Shown: positions 15,911 through 23,251 of the stretch, piece after piece
Layout of the letters: every line of letters begins with the position of its first letter
Numbering within the stretch: the stretch's first letter is position 1
Origin: an uncultured Acidobacteriota bacterium
Lineage (GTDB): Bacteria > Acidobacteriota > Terriglobia > UBA7540
Length of the DNA: 38,553 nucleotides
Assembly: GCA_937900045.1 (NCBI GenBank)
Contig: CALCEB010000276.1
Coordinates: forward strand, 1 to 38,553
Reading direction: 5' to 3'
The notes under the pieces: generated by a model
Database searches by the model: none
Told to the model about the DNA's origin: nothing
What the model saw: only the letters and a program-made list of their open reading frames with translations
Position numbers and translations under genes: made by a program

Positions 15911-16888
15911 TCAGGGCTGGAAGTGGAAAGTCCCGCTTGCAATTAGAACGGCGGGGCCGGTCAAAAGGACCTGTCCGTCCCGGGCATAGCTTACTTCAAG
16001 CTGGCCGGCCAGAGTTCGAACCCGGACTTTGCGTTGAGTGAAGTCATTCAAGATTGAAGCCACAACGGCTCCGCAAGACCCGGTTCCCGATGAAGCGGTC
16101 TGGCCCACGCCTCTCTCCCAAAATCGGACCTCAATCTCGTTTCGCGTGTGGACTTGGACAAACTCAACATTGGTGCGGTTTGGGAAGAGCCGCTGGGTTT
16201 CGATCTCCCGGCCAATCGCTTGCCAGGGAATCCGGTCGAGACTCTTCACGAATAGAGTGCAATGCGGATTCCCCATGGACGTCACCGTAACCCGAAATCG
16301 CCCCTGGGTTGTCTTCAGGGGATAACCCACCACCGGCGCCTGTGCGCCCTTTCCCGCAAATGGGATTTTACCGGGTTCGAGAACAGGTTCTCCCATCTCA
16401 ACCCTGAATATCCACCGGTCCGAAGCGGCTTCAATAACCTCAAGGCGACGGAGTCCAGAAGGTGTTTCAACACGGAGGGTCTGAACCCTTTTCCGCGTCT
16501 GTAACAAATAAGCGCCGATGCAGCGGATGCCATTCCCGGACATTTCCGCCTCGCTTCCGTCGGCATTGAAAAACCTGGCGGCTGCGTCAATTCCCTGCTT
16601 CGAAGATCGAGAGACCACCAGAAAACCGTCTGCGCCCACCCCTTGATGCCGGTGGCAAATCGCTCTCGCCAGCTCATTCAGACCCGGCGCTTTCGCGGAG
16701 CGCCGGCCATCCGGGCGAGTAGCAAGACGGTTGAATGCCGGTGCGATGCTTTCCGCCGCAGTCACGACGAAGTCATTTCCAAGTCCGTGATATTTGAAAA
16801 ATGGAATAATCTGCAAGGGGAACCGTTCCAATCCTCTTTTCTTTGAATGCCCGCTCAGCGCGGTAGTGGTGTAGTTTGTTTGCGCCAT
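15911..16888 (-). CDS. dapF: DapF-family protein with both catalytic cysteines replaced by serine
   Basis: Diaminopimelate epimerase interconverts LL- and meso-DAP for lysine and peptidoglycan synthesis, using two cysteines as acid and base. The fold and motifs are clear: FFKYHGLGNDFVV, RHQGVGADGFLVV, FNADGSEAEMSGNGIRC, SMGNPHCTLFV and WERGVGQTASSGTGSC. Where E. coli has Cys73 (QCGNGARC) this protein has Ser (codon 16538-16540), and where it has Cys217 (ACGSGAC) it also has Ser (16088-16090). The start is uncertain: ATG 16888 lies inside a repeat half copy, and the conserved sequence begins only at about residue 25, so TTG at 16831 or 16816 is possible. It begins 28 nt after the GT-C gene and ends the pfkB-GT-dapF run. 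Alternatives are a clade variant with retained activity or a related racemase. Confidence 0.88.
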   Translation of the reverse strand: MAQTNYTTTALSGHSKKRGLERFPLQIIPFFKYHGLGNDFVVTAAESIAPAFNRLATRPDGRRSAKAPGLNELARAICHRHQGVGADGFLVVSRSSKQGIDAAARFFNADGSEAEMSGNGIRCIGAYLLQTRKRVQTLRVETPSGLRRLEVIEAASDRWIFRVEMGEPVLEPGKIPFAGKGAQAPVVGYPLKTTQGRFRVTVTSMGNPHCTLFVKSLDRIPWQAIGREIETQRLFPNRTNVEFVQVHTRNEIEVRFWERGVGQTASSGTGSCGAVVASILNDFTQRKVRVRTLAGQLEVSYARDGQVLLTGPAVLIASGTFHFQP

Positions 16889-16915
16889 TACCCTCAGCGC
16901 AGGCTCCGAACGCCA
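16863..16915. repeat. Half copy of dispersed palindromic repeat (left end)
   Basis: TAGTGGTGTAGTTTGTTTGCG and the more distant GGCTCCGAACGCC correspond to one end of family 1. Together with the half copy at 15861-15905 it flanks dapF, with both outer ends (CACTA and TAGTG) pointing towards that gene. It covers the likely start region of dapF. Confidence 0.6.
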
Positions 16916-16916
16916 T

Positions 16917-18530
16917 TTACTCGCGGCCTGCGCCGGATGTCCGCCGGTAGACGGCCGCCGGCTCTTCTCCAGGGAAATCAAACCGGGCAACCTGCCGGAA
17001 ATCCGTAAAGGCCCTTGGGAAAGCCCGCATCAGATCATCGACGGCATCACCTCGCTTCACGACGATCCATTCGGCCAGCTTCGATGCTCCCTGCGGGAGT
17101 TTCCTCCAATATCTGCGATTGCCTTCGGTGATGGTCTCCCGGTAGGGAATTCCTACCTGGGGATTTAAGCAAGGCCACTGGCCCAAGGCCATTAGAATGG
17201 TATGCCCGTCAAAATTTGAGCGGAAGTAGCTGATCAATGCCCGTTGTGTCTTGGTGGCGCACGGCGTGTTGAGGATGCTTTCATGGACAATCGGAATATT
17301 CTTTACCCCCTGCGCAGCGATCGCAGTCTGTTGCGCCAAAACTACGGCGAGCAATAGCGGGGGCAAAACGAGATGACCCCGGAATTTCAATTCTTTGTCA
17401 TTCCCTCCTGCAATGAAGGCGGGAAAGATGGCAACCGCCGGAAGCATTTCCAGCCCGTAGCGCAAATTGTAATAAGTGTGCGGGAAGAGCGTCGGCACAT
17501 AAATAGGAATTGCCGCGAACGCCATCGACTGAACGTAAAAGAGCAGTGGCACGAGCAGGAGGATGGCCGCCGCGCCACGCCTTCGCTTTCGACCGTCAAT
17601 CGACCACACGATCAATCCAAACATGGCCAGAACCAATAACCACGGGCCCGTTATCAACCTGAGATCTTCCAGATAATAGCGGGCAGAAATGAGAATGCTG
17701 CCATCCGTCGGATAGCGGAAAGCGGTGACGGCCAGTTGGTGGGCATAGATGGCCTTGGCGGAGTAGGGACCATTGTAAAATTCGAAGGCGTTGCCGTAAC
17801 GGTGAACGTTATGGGCAAACCACAGCAATGGTCCTAGCCCTGAAATGAAACAAAAGATGAAAGCGTTGACGGTGCGCTGCCGAAACGAAGTCTGCGGCAT
17901 CAGGAGTATGAAGAGCGCCACGAAGGGGAGCAGGTACCAGCCATCGTATCGTGTCAGCGAGCTTGCGAAAGCCGCTAGCGACGCCGCGACCAGGATTTTG
18001 CGGCTGCCGCTCTGTTGAAACCGGAAAATCAGAAACGCAACCAGAATGGTCCAGAAGATCATCAGGGGCTCTGTAAGAGGGGTTGAAGCGGTATAAAGCA
18101 TACTCGGAGAAAGCAGGAAAATGGCCAGTGAAACCGCGGCGACGCCAAGCGAGAGGCTGAGCTCCATGGAAAAACGAAAGATCAGCCAGGCCGATAGAAT
18201 AAAAGCTGTCGTGGAAACCAAGCTTCCTGCCAGGCCGGTGCGCCATAGGAAATCATGGACAGCGAGTGGAGCGGCAAGAAGGTGGAAGAGCGGAAGCCAA
18301 ACGCTGCCAATCTCAGGCAAGCCGGGTGTCCGCGAGTCAAAGATGCGGCGCGCCCCTTCGACGTGGGCAAGGCCATCGCCATAAAGATTGCTGAGACCCC
18401 GCGAATAGAAGAAATCAAGGTTACTCACGGCGACAAGGACGATCAGCGCCCAGACCCCTACCCGGACCGCGCGCGGGACGGGCGTGACACGTCCGGACAA
18501 ACCCGTATCGCTAGATTGAAGCTCAGACAT
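16917..18530 (-). CDS. Polytopic membrane protein resembling GT-C (ArnT/PMT-type) glycosyltransferases
   Basis: The 537-residue protein has about 11-12 hydrophobic segments and a soluble C-terminal region (about 440-537). The first extracytoplasmic loop carries NLYGDGLAHVEGARRIFDS followed by SVWLPLFHLLAAP, the acidic-loop arrangement of GT-C enzymes that take sugars from polyprenyl carriers. ASSLTRYDGWYLLPFVALF in the middle is also typical. Donor and acceptor are unknown. Its ATG at 18530 overlaps the PfkB stop by 8 nt (ATGTCTGA), so the two are coupled, and dapF follows closely. A role in cell-envelope glycan assembly is inferred from fold and topology only. Confidence 0.75.
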   Translation of the reverse strand: MSELQSSDTGLSGRVTPVPRAVRVGVWALIVLVAVSNLDFFYSRGLSNLYGDGLAHVEGARRIFDSRTPGLPEIGSVWLPLFHLLAAPLAVHDFLWRTGLAGSLVSTTAFILSAWLIFRFSMELSLSLGVAAVSLAIFLLSPSMLYTASTPLTEPLMIFWTILVAFLIFRFQQSGSRKILVAASLAAFASSLTRYDGWYLLPFVALFILLMPQTSFRQRTVNAFIFCFISGLGPLLWFAHNVHRYGNAFEFYNGPYSAKAIYAHQLAVTAFRYPTDGSILISARYYLEDLRLITGPWLLVLAMFGLIVWSIDGRKRRRGAAAILLLVPLLFYVQSMAFAAIPIYVPTLFPHTYYNLRYGLEMLPAVAIFPAFIAGGNDKELKFRGHLVLPPLLLAVVLAQQTAIAAQGVKNIPIVHESILNTPCATKTQRALISYFRSNFDGHTILMALGQWPCLNPQVGIPYRETITEGNRRYWRKLPQGASKLAEWIVVKRGDAVDDLMRAFPRAFTDFRQVARFDFPGEEPAAVYRRTSGAGRE

Positions 18531-19428
18531 CGAAATGCGTCATAGTCTTGAATTCCTGGAAACGCTTTTGGATTTCCCCGGATGTGACGCGCTGGAGCCG
18601 GCGCAGCCCGAACGCCTCCACCGCGAAGCTTGCCATGACAGAGCCGTAAATCAGGCCTCGGCGCAGGTTCGCTTCGTTGATCTCCTCGCAACTTGCAAGA
18701 TAACCCATGAAGCCGCCCGCAAACGTGTCGCCGGCTCCCGTAGGGTCGTACACCTGTTCCAAAGGATATCCAGGCGCAAAGAAGATGCTGCCATTCTGAA
18801 AGAGGCAGGCTCCGTATTCGCCTCGTTTCACCACCAACGCCTTTGGGCCGAGTCTCAAGACCTCCGTGGCGGCACGGCGCAGGTTGTCGATGCCTGAGAG
18901 CATCCGGGCTTCGCCTTCGTTGATGATCAGCATATCAACTGCTTGAAGCGTCTTGCGAAGCTCTTCCGGGGCGCCTTGAATCCAGTAGTTCATGGTATCC
19001 AAAGCTACCAGGCGCGCCCGTGGCAACTGCTGCCGCACGTGAAGCTGCAGCGAAGGGTCAATGTTCCCCAGAAAGACAAATTCACTTCCAAGATAAGAGG
19101 CCGGAATCTTCGGTGAAAAATGCTGGAAAACGTTGAGCTGCGTCTCAAGCGTCTTAGCCTGGTTCATGTCACCGTTGTATTCACCCCGCCAGCGGAATGT
19201 TTTTCCCGGGGTCCGCTCCAGGCCTACCGTATCGATCGGCCGCCCTTGAAACGCTGCAAGTTCGTCTGGGCCGAAGTCGTCACCCACCACGGCTACAATA
19301 CGGACCGGCACGAAATTGCTCGCCGTGATGGAGAAGTATGTCGCCGATCCGCCCAGGATGTTCTCCGCTCTTCCGTGAGGTGTCGAGATGTCATCAAACG
19401 CCACCGATCCAACTACCAAGAGAGCCAT
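18523..19428 (-). CDS. PfkB-family kinase (nucleoside or sugar kinase)
   Basis: A ribokinase-fold ATP:sugar/nucleoside kinase of 301 residues. Visible are VVGSVAFDDI at the N-terminus, GGSATYFSITA (signature 1 region), NEGEARML, LVVKRGEYGA and signature 2 DPTGAGDTFAGGFMGYL with the catalytic base D234. The start is ATG 19428; an upstream in-frame extension to 19521 would be encoded by repeat copy B and is rejected. Its position downstream of MTA phosphorylase suggests a purine nucleoside or ribose derivative as substrate, adenosine being a common annotation for such homologues, but sequence alone does not decide. It overlaps the GT-C gene by 8 nt. Confidence 0.88.
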   Translation of the reverse strand: MALLVVGSVAFDDISTPHGRAENILGGSATYFSITASNFVPVRIVAVVGDDFGPDELAAFQGRPIDTVGLERTPGKTFRWRGEYNGDMNQAKTLETQLNVFQHFSPKIPASYLGSEFVFLGNIDPSLQLHVRQQLPRARLVALDTMNYWIQGAPEELRKTLQAVDMLIINEGEARMLSGIDNLRRAATEVLRLGPKALVVKRGEYGACLFQNGSIFFAPGYPLEQVYDPTGAGDTFAGGFMGYLASCEEINEANLRRGLIYGSVMASFAVEAFGLRRLQRVTSGEIQKRFQEFKTMTHFDV

Positions 19429-19446
19429 GTCAGTAATATTCTCCCA

Positions 19447-19609
19447 ACATTCTAGCTTCGTTCCCTCAATTTTGATTGGCTCCATAGACCCGTAGTCCCC
19501 GGGGGTCCTCTCACAATTCAAAGTCTTACCGGGGCAAGTCCATTTTAGCCAAAGGTTCGGGGGCAGCGGTGGAAAAAGACCATCGTATCGAAGAGATACA
19601 CTGTATACG
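19447..19609 (-). repeat. Copy B of the 164-bp dispersed repeat (family 2)
   Basis: It is the inverted counterpart of 10281-10444, ending 18 nt before the ATG of the PfkB gene and in the same orientation. Shared blocks include CTTTTTCCACCG, AACCTTTGGCTA and the 28-base block at 19447-19474. Because it sits directly upstream of pfkB it may supply a leader or promoter. Confidence 0.7.
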
Positions 19610-19633
19610 GGACTGTCGGCGGGTAAAGTATGG

Positions 19634-19653
19634 ATTCCCGCCTACGCGGGAAT
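19634..19653. repeat. ATTCCCGC-CTAC-GCGGGAAT hairpin
   Basis: A perfect 8-bp stem with a 4-nt loop in the MTA phosphorylase/pfkB gap, 54 nt downstream of the MTA phosphorylase stop. It belongs with the similar hairpins at 10211-10262 and near 23155-23177. No U-tract follows, so termination is doubtful. Confidence 0.6.
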
Positions 19654-19707
19654 GCCGGTTTCCAAAACTGGGAGCCAAGTAAAGAATACTCTCTCCGTGG
19701 CTACGAG

Positions 19708-20595
19708 CTATTTCAGGTACTTGCCGGCAATCAATTCCAGCTTCTTTCTGGTCCTGGGAGGAATCTTCTTCCGGTCCGTCATAATGGCATGAGCCAGCGT
19801 TTTGCCGCACTTGCAGGTCCGCTGCCGGGGCATACCCTGCAAGGCATAGCCAATGATGCGCTGGGCATTTTCTGCGTTTCGCATCAAGTAGTCATAGACC
19901 TGCGAAACCGTCACAGCATCGTGCTCCTCATGCCAGCAATCGTAATCGGTCACCATGGCCAACGTGACGTAACAAATTTCTGCTTCCCGCGCCAGCTTCG
20001 CCTCCTGCAGGTTGGTCATGCCGATCACGTCCATACCCCAGGCCCGATAAGTGAGGGATTCCGCCCGCGTGGAAAATGCAGGACCCTCCATGCAAAGGTA
20101 CGTTCCGCGACGATGGAAATTAACTTTGGCGCACGAGCAGGACTCGGCCAGCACGTCTTGCAATACCGGACAGAACGGGTCAGCAAAGCTGATGTGCGCC
20201 ACAACTCCATTTCCGAAAAACGTCGAAGCGCGGCCTTTGGTCCGGTCAAAAAACTGTGCGGGGATCACCATATCCATCGGCTTCAATTCCTCGCGCAGGG
20301 ACCCCACGGCGCTCAGTGAGATAATCCGTTCCACGCCAAGCTTCTTGAAACCGTAAATGTTGGCGCGGAAGTTCAGCTCTGAAGGCAGCAGCACGTGCCC
20401 GCGACCGTGTCGAGCCAGAAAAGCAACCTTCCGCCCTTCAAGCTCACCCAGAATGTAAGCATCCGACGGCCTGCCGAATGGCGTGGCAACCCGCACCTCC
20501 CGCATCTTGGAAATTCCCGGCATATTGTAAATGCCGCTTCCCCCAATGACGCCGATCTCTGCCGTATTCGTCCGCTGGGTCTTTTGTTTTTTCAT
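19708..20595 (-). CDS. mtnP: S-methyl-5'-thioadenosine phosphorylase
   Basis: It cleaves methylthioadenosine with phosphate to adenine and 5-methylthioribose-1-phosphate, in methionine salvage and polyamine by-product recycling. The 295-residue protein has the family signature blocks: EIGVIGGSGIY (13-23), ARHGRGHVLLPSELNFRANI, ISLSAVGSLREEL, GTYLCMEGPAFSTRAES, and MTNLQEAKLAREAEICY followed by TDYDCWH. The start is ATG 20595, where homology begins; a long upstream extension has no similarity. It is 34 nt downstream of the MBL gene and thus likely in the meaB operon. The C-terminus carries an unusual CKCGKTLAHA stretch and a basic helix. Confidence 0.95.
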   Translation of the reverse strand: MKKQKTQRTNTAEIGVIGGSGIYNMPGISKMREVRVATPFGRPSDAYILGELEGRKVAFLARHGRGHVLLPSELNFRANIYGFKKLGVERIISLSAVGSLREELKPMDMVIPAQFFDRTKGRASTFFGNGVVAHISFADPFCPVLQDVLAESCSCAKVNFHRRGTYLCMEGPAFSTRAESLTYRAWGMDVIGMTNLQEAKLAREAEICYVTLAMVTDYDCWHEEHDAVTVSQVYDYLMRNAENAQRIIGYALQGMPRQRTCKCGKTLAHAIMTDRKKIPPRTRKKLELIAGKYLK

Positions 20596-20629
20596 CGTGG
20601 CGTTTAGGCCTCTTGATTTTGCTTCTCCA

Positions 20630-21472
20630 TCATGCCGTGGCGCCCTCATCCAGCGGGGCCATGGTGATTTTACCCTGGACTTCCGCCAGCCGGGTCCAAG
20701 GGATTCTGGCGTCATGGGGGAAAACGACCACCGTTCCCTGCTCCACCAGCTTGGGAAGAAGCCGCTGGCGCGTAGCCAGAGTTTCCAGGGGATAAAGGTC
20801 AAAGCTCATGATCCACGGATAGGGTAGGTGGGCGGCCGTCGGGACCAGGTCGGAAATGAAAAGGGCGCTTTGGCCTTCAGATTCCAACCACACTCCCTGC
20901 AAGTTCCAAGTGTGGCCGCGTAGAATCTCTACTCGAACTCCCGGTAGAATTTCCTGATTGCCTTCCAGAAACTCAGTCTGCTTTTCAGCCGCCAAGAAAA
21001 ATTCCTGGATATAACTGGCTTGGTCGCGGTCCGTCGGATTCAAGGCATGTTCCCACTCGCCTCGCTGAATAAAATAGCGGGCGCGAGAAAAAGTGGAAAC
21101 CGTGCGCGAGCCCTCCCGCCGCGTATTCCATCCACAGTGGTCGAAATGAAGGTGGGAATTAATGACGATGTCGATGTCTTCGGGCCGCAATCCATGCGGC
21201 GCGAGATCATCCAGCAAGGTCTTTGAATGATTGATTCCATAAATCCTGGCGAACTTGGGGTCAAACTTGTCGCCGATTCCAGTTTCAATGAGAATGCGAT
21301 GTTGCGCCGCATTGACCAGCAGGCAGGTGAGTCCCAGGGTTACCCGATTCAAGTCGTCGGCAGGCAGTTTCTTTTCCCAAAGGGTCTTCGGAACCACACC
21401 GAACATCTGGCCGCCGTCCAGCCGGAACACGCCGTCGGAAAGGGCAAAAACTTCAAAGACTCCCAGCTTCAT
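20630..21472 (-). CDS. Metallo-beta-lactamase-fold hydrolase (AHL-lactonase/AttM-like)
   Basis: The 280-residue protein has the MBL zinc motif SHLHFDHCGWN (H107, H109, D111, H112), a later RGHTWNLQGV histidine, and LFISDLVPTAAHL with the bridging aspartate. These indicate a dinuclear metal hydrolase of the lactonase/thioesterase-like group. The substrate is not determined. Its ATG overlaps the stop of the epimerase gene by 4 nt (ATGA), so it is translationally coupled to methylmalonyl-CoA epimerase; an acyl-CoA or lactone substrate would fit that setting, but this is inference. Confidence 0.88.
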   Translation of the reverse strand: MKLGVFEVFALSDGVFRLDGGQMFGVVPKTLWEKKLPADDLNRVTLGLTCLLVNAAQHRILIETGIGDKFDPKFARIYGINHSKTLLDDLAPHGLRPEDIDIVINSHLHFDHCGWNTRREGSRTVSTFSRARYFIQRGEWEHALNPTDRDQASYIQEFFLAAEKQTEFLEGNQEILPGVRVEILRGHTWNLQGVWLESEGQSALFISDLVPTAAHLPYPWIMSFDLYPLETLATRQRLLPKLVEQGTVVVFPHDARIPWTRLAEVQGKITMAPLDEGATA

Positions 21473-21876
21473 GAATTCTTCTCTTCCAACAGCTCAATCA
21501 AAATGCCTGCGGTACTCGAAGGATGAAGGAAAGCGATCTTTTCCTGCGCCGCTCCGGCGTGCGGCGCCTTGTCCACCAGCTTGAAACCCGACTGCTCGAG
21601 CTCTGCCAACGCCTGTTCCAAGTCCGGCACTGTCAGGGTCAGGTGATGGATCCCGGGTCCACGGCGATTCAGAAATCTTGCAACTGGGGAATCCGAAGCC
21701 GTCGATTCCAGCAATTCAATCCGGCTTTCGCCGGCCTCGAAGACCGCGACACGGACCTTTTGGTCCACCACTTCTTCCTGCGAGCACGGTTTCTGGCCCA
21801 ATAGCTTTTCAAAAACTGGGATCGCTTCGGCCAGAGACTCAACCGCAATTCCGAGATGATGAATCTTTGAAGGCAT
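21469..21876 (-). CDS. mce: Methylmalonyl-CoA epimerase
   Basis: A 135-residue vicinal-oxygen-chelate protein that interconverts (R)- and (S)-methylmalonyl-CoA in propionyl-CoA metabolism. It has two beta-alpha-beta-beta-beta modules. The first starts IHHLGIAVESLAEAI and includes RIELLES; the second starts GIHHLTLTVPDLEQAL and ends GILIELLE. The His and Glu residues in these strands are the expected metal ligands. The ATG at 21876 matches the usual family start; a GTG at 21897 would add 7 residues with no ribosome site. It is 29 nt from meaB and overlaps the MBL gene by 4 nt. Methylmalonyl-CoA mutase itself is not in the window. Confidence 0.93.
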   Translation of the reverse strand: MPSKIHHLGIAVESLAEAIPVFEKLLGQKPCSQEEVVDQKVRVAVFEAGESRIELLESTASDSPVARFLNRRGPGIHHLTLTVPDLEQALAELEQSGFKLVDKAPHAGAAQEKIAFLHPSSTAGILIELLEEKNS

Positions 21877-21905
21877 AAGACTCTTGCTCCCCCGCACTGC
21901 GTGCG

Positions 21906-22862
21906 TCAGTGTCGCGCGAAATCCGCGATGAGGTCTTCGACGATGGAATGCGGATCACGGCAGCGCGCCATAATTTGTTCCACGCTGCTGTCCAGGATTC
22001 CATCCTCAAGATGGCGGCTGACAACTTTGGAAAACAACTCCTGCCGCAAGAGCTCCAGTACACGGGCACGCCACTTGGCGCGGGCGCGTTGCGCGGCGAA
22101 ATTCATCTCCTCTCCAAAGGCGCGATACCGGTCCAATGCCTGCACGACTTCCGGCACACCCGTACCGTCCGTAGCCACCGTTTTCAGAATGGGATGCCGC
22201 CAAGAGCTTGATCCCGGAGCGATGGAGAGCATGGCCGCTACCTCCTGTTCAACCCGGTCCGCGCCCACACGGTCCGCCTTATTAATCACGAAAAGATCCG
22301 CAATCTCCATGACCCCTGCCTTAAAGGTCTGGACGTCATCGCCCATGCCCGGAACCAGGAGCAACATCGTAGCGTCCGCAAGCCGCGCGACCTCCACCTC
22401 ATCCTGCCCCACGCCTACCGTTTCGATCAGGATCACCTGGCATCCTGCTGCTTCCAAAATGGTGACCACGTCGTGTGTGGCAGGAGCCAGTCCACCCAAC
22501 TGTCCGCGCGTCGCCATACTGCGGATAAAAACGCCTTCGTCCCGTGCCAGGCCTTGCATCCGGATGCGGTCGCCAAGAATGGCGCCACCGCTGAATGGAC
22601 TGGTGGGATCCACAGCCAGGATGCCGACGCGCTTTCCAACGCGGCGGTATTCAACGGCCAGCTTTTCCACCAGCGTGCTTTTCCCTGCACCCGGCGCGCC
22701 TGTGACCCCAACCACAAAAGCGGCGGAAGTTTGCACAAACAAGCGCTTCAGCAGGCGGATACCATCCGCTTGCTGGTTCTCGACGGCTGTGATTGCAGTT
22801 GAGATCGCGCGACGGTCACCGGCAAGGATCTTTTCCATCCATTCGTCTAAATTGTCTGACAT
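21906..22862 (-). CDS. meaB: Methylmalonyl-CoA mutase-associated GTPase MeaB (ArgK family)
   Basis: A G3E-type GTPase chaperone that gates cobalamin delivery to, and protects, methylmalonyl-CoA mutase. The 318-residue protein shows the P-loop GAPGAGKST (55-63), the VDPTSPFSGGAILGDRIRM block characteristic of MeaB/ArgK, the switch region GVFIRSMATRGQLGGL, ETVGVGQDEVEVA with the Walker B Glu, and the base-recognition motif NKAD. The start ATG 22862 is preferred; a TTG at 22877 adds 5 residues. It is the first gene of the run meaB-mce-MBL-mtnP, which links this cluster to propionate or branched-chain/odd-chain catabolism. Confidence 0.95.
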   Translation of the reverse strand: MSDNLDEWMEKILAGDRRAISTAITAVENQQADGIRLLKRLFVQTSAAFVVGVTGAPGAGKSTLVEKLAVEYRRVGKRVGILAVDPTSPFSGGAILGDRIRMQGLARDEGVFIRSMATRGQLGGLAPATHDVVTILEAAGCQVILIETVGVGQDEVEVARLADATMLLLVPGMGDDVQTFKAGVMEIADLFVINKADRVGADRVEQEVAAMLSIAPGSSSWRHPILKTVATDGTGVPEVVQALDRYRAFGEEMNFAAQRARAKWRARVLELLRQELFSKVVSRHLEDGILDSSVEQIMARCRDPHSIVEDLIADFARH

Positions 22863-22900
22863 GAAAGAACCCAACAATCGGCGAGCTTGGCATTCATTGG

Positions 22901-23000
22901 TAGTGGCGCAATTTGCTGTAGCGGCGCTCTATGAGCGCCGAATCTGGATCTTCAACGGTTTCCGGCGCTCATAGAGCGCCGCTACAGCAGGCAAACCGCG
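22901..23000. repeat. Dispersed palindromic repeat (family 1), strongly symmetric copy
   Basis: The arms at 22916-22940 and 22963-22987 are a perfect 25-bp inverted repeat (CTGTAGCGGCGCTC, TAT, GAGCGCCG). Each arm is itself a perfect hairpin: CGGCGCTC-TAT-GAGCGCCG on the left and its complement on the right. The outer left end TAGTGGCGCAATTTG matches the termini of the other copies. It resembles a REP/BIME-like unit. Confidence 0.8.
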
Positions 23001-23154
23001 CCCTTACCCGTCCATTTAGATTCTTGCCGCACAAGTGTTATAACGTGTTTAACAACTCCCCGGCTGGAGGTTACAACGTTACGCGAGGTGTAAAGTCACG
23101 TTACATCGAACCCGGCGTCGTCATTCCCTCGAAGCTTGTTCCCGAAAAGCTTGT

Positions 23155-23216
23155 CCCCGCGAATGCGGGGAGCGGGAATCCAGCCCCTGCGTGGGGTGAC
23201 AACGAAGGGCAGGGGC
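23155..23216. repeat. Two intergenic hairpins downstream of acyl-CoA dehydrogenase
   Basis: CCCCGC-GAAT-GCGGGG (23155-23170) lies next to GCCCCTGC/GCAGGGGC (23183-23190, 23209-23216). The first continues into GCGGGAATCC, as in the ATTCCCG palindromes elsewhere. On the minus strand they lie 36-97 nt beyond the dehydrogenase stop and could block transcript decay or readthrough, but there is no U-tract. Confidence 0.5.
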
Positions 23217-23251
23217 GCCGTGAAAGCAGCTAAATTTCGAGTATCTTTGAG

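Larger units (their letters stand above)
22863..23251. other. 389-bp intergenic region, repeat-rich
   Basis: It lies between the acyl-CoA dehydrogenase stop and the meaB start. It contains a palindromic family-1 repeat (22901-23000), two hairpins (23155-23170 and 23183-23216), and short symmetric A+T-richer sequence around 23035-23060. A promoter for meaB should lie here on the minus strand, but I cannot assign one firmly. Confidence 0.6.

Noticed and set aside
19429..19521. Upstream extension of the PfkB protein
   Set aside because: The extra residues are encoded by repeat copy B, which also occurs at 10281-10444 without the gene; family similarity begins at ATG 19428.
21901..22974. A 357-codon open frame on the plus strand opposite meaB
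   Set aside because: It is antisense to a well-supported GTPase gene, is Ser/Arg/Ala-rich and lacks any recognisable domain; long antisense frames are expected in G+C-rich DNA.
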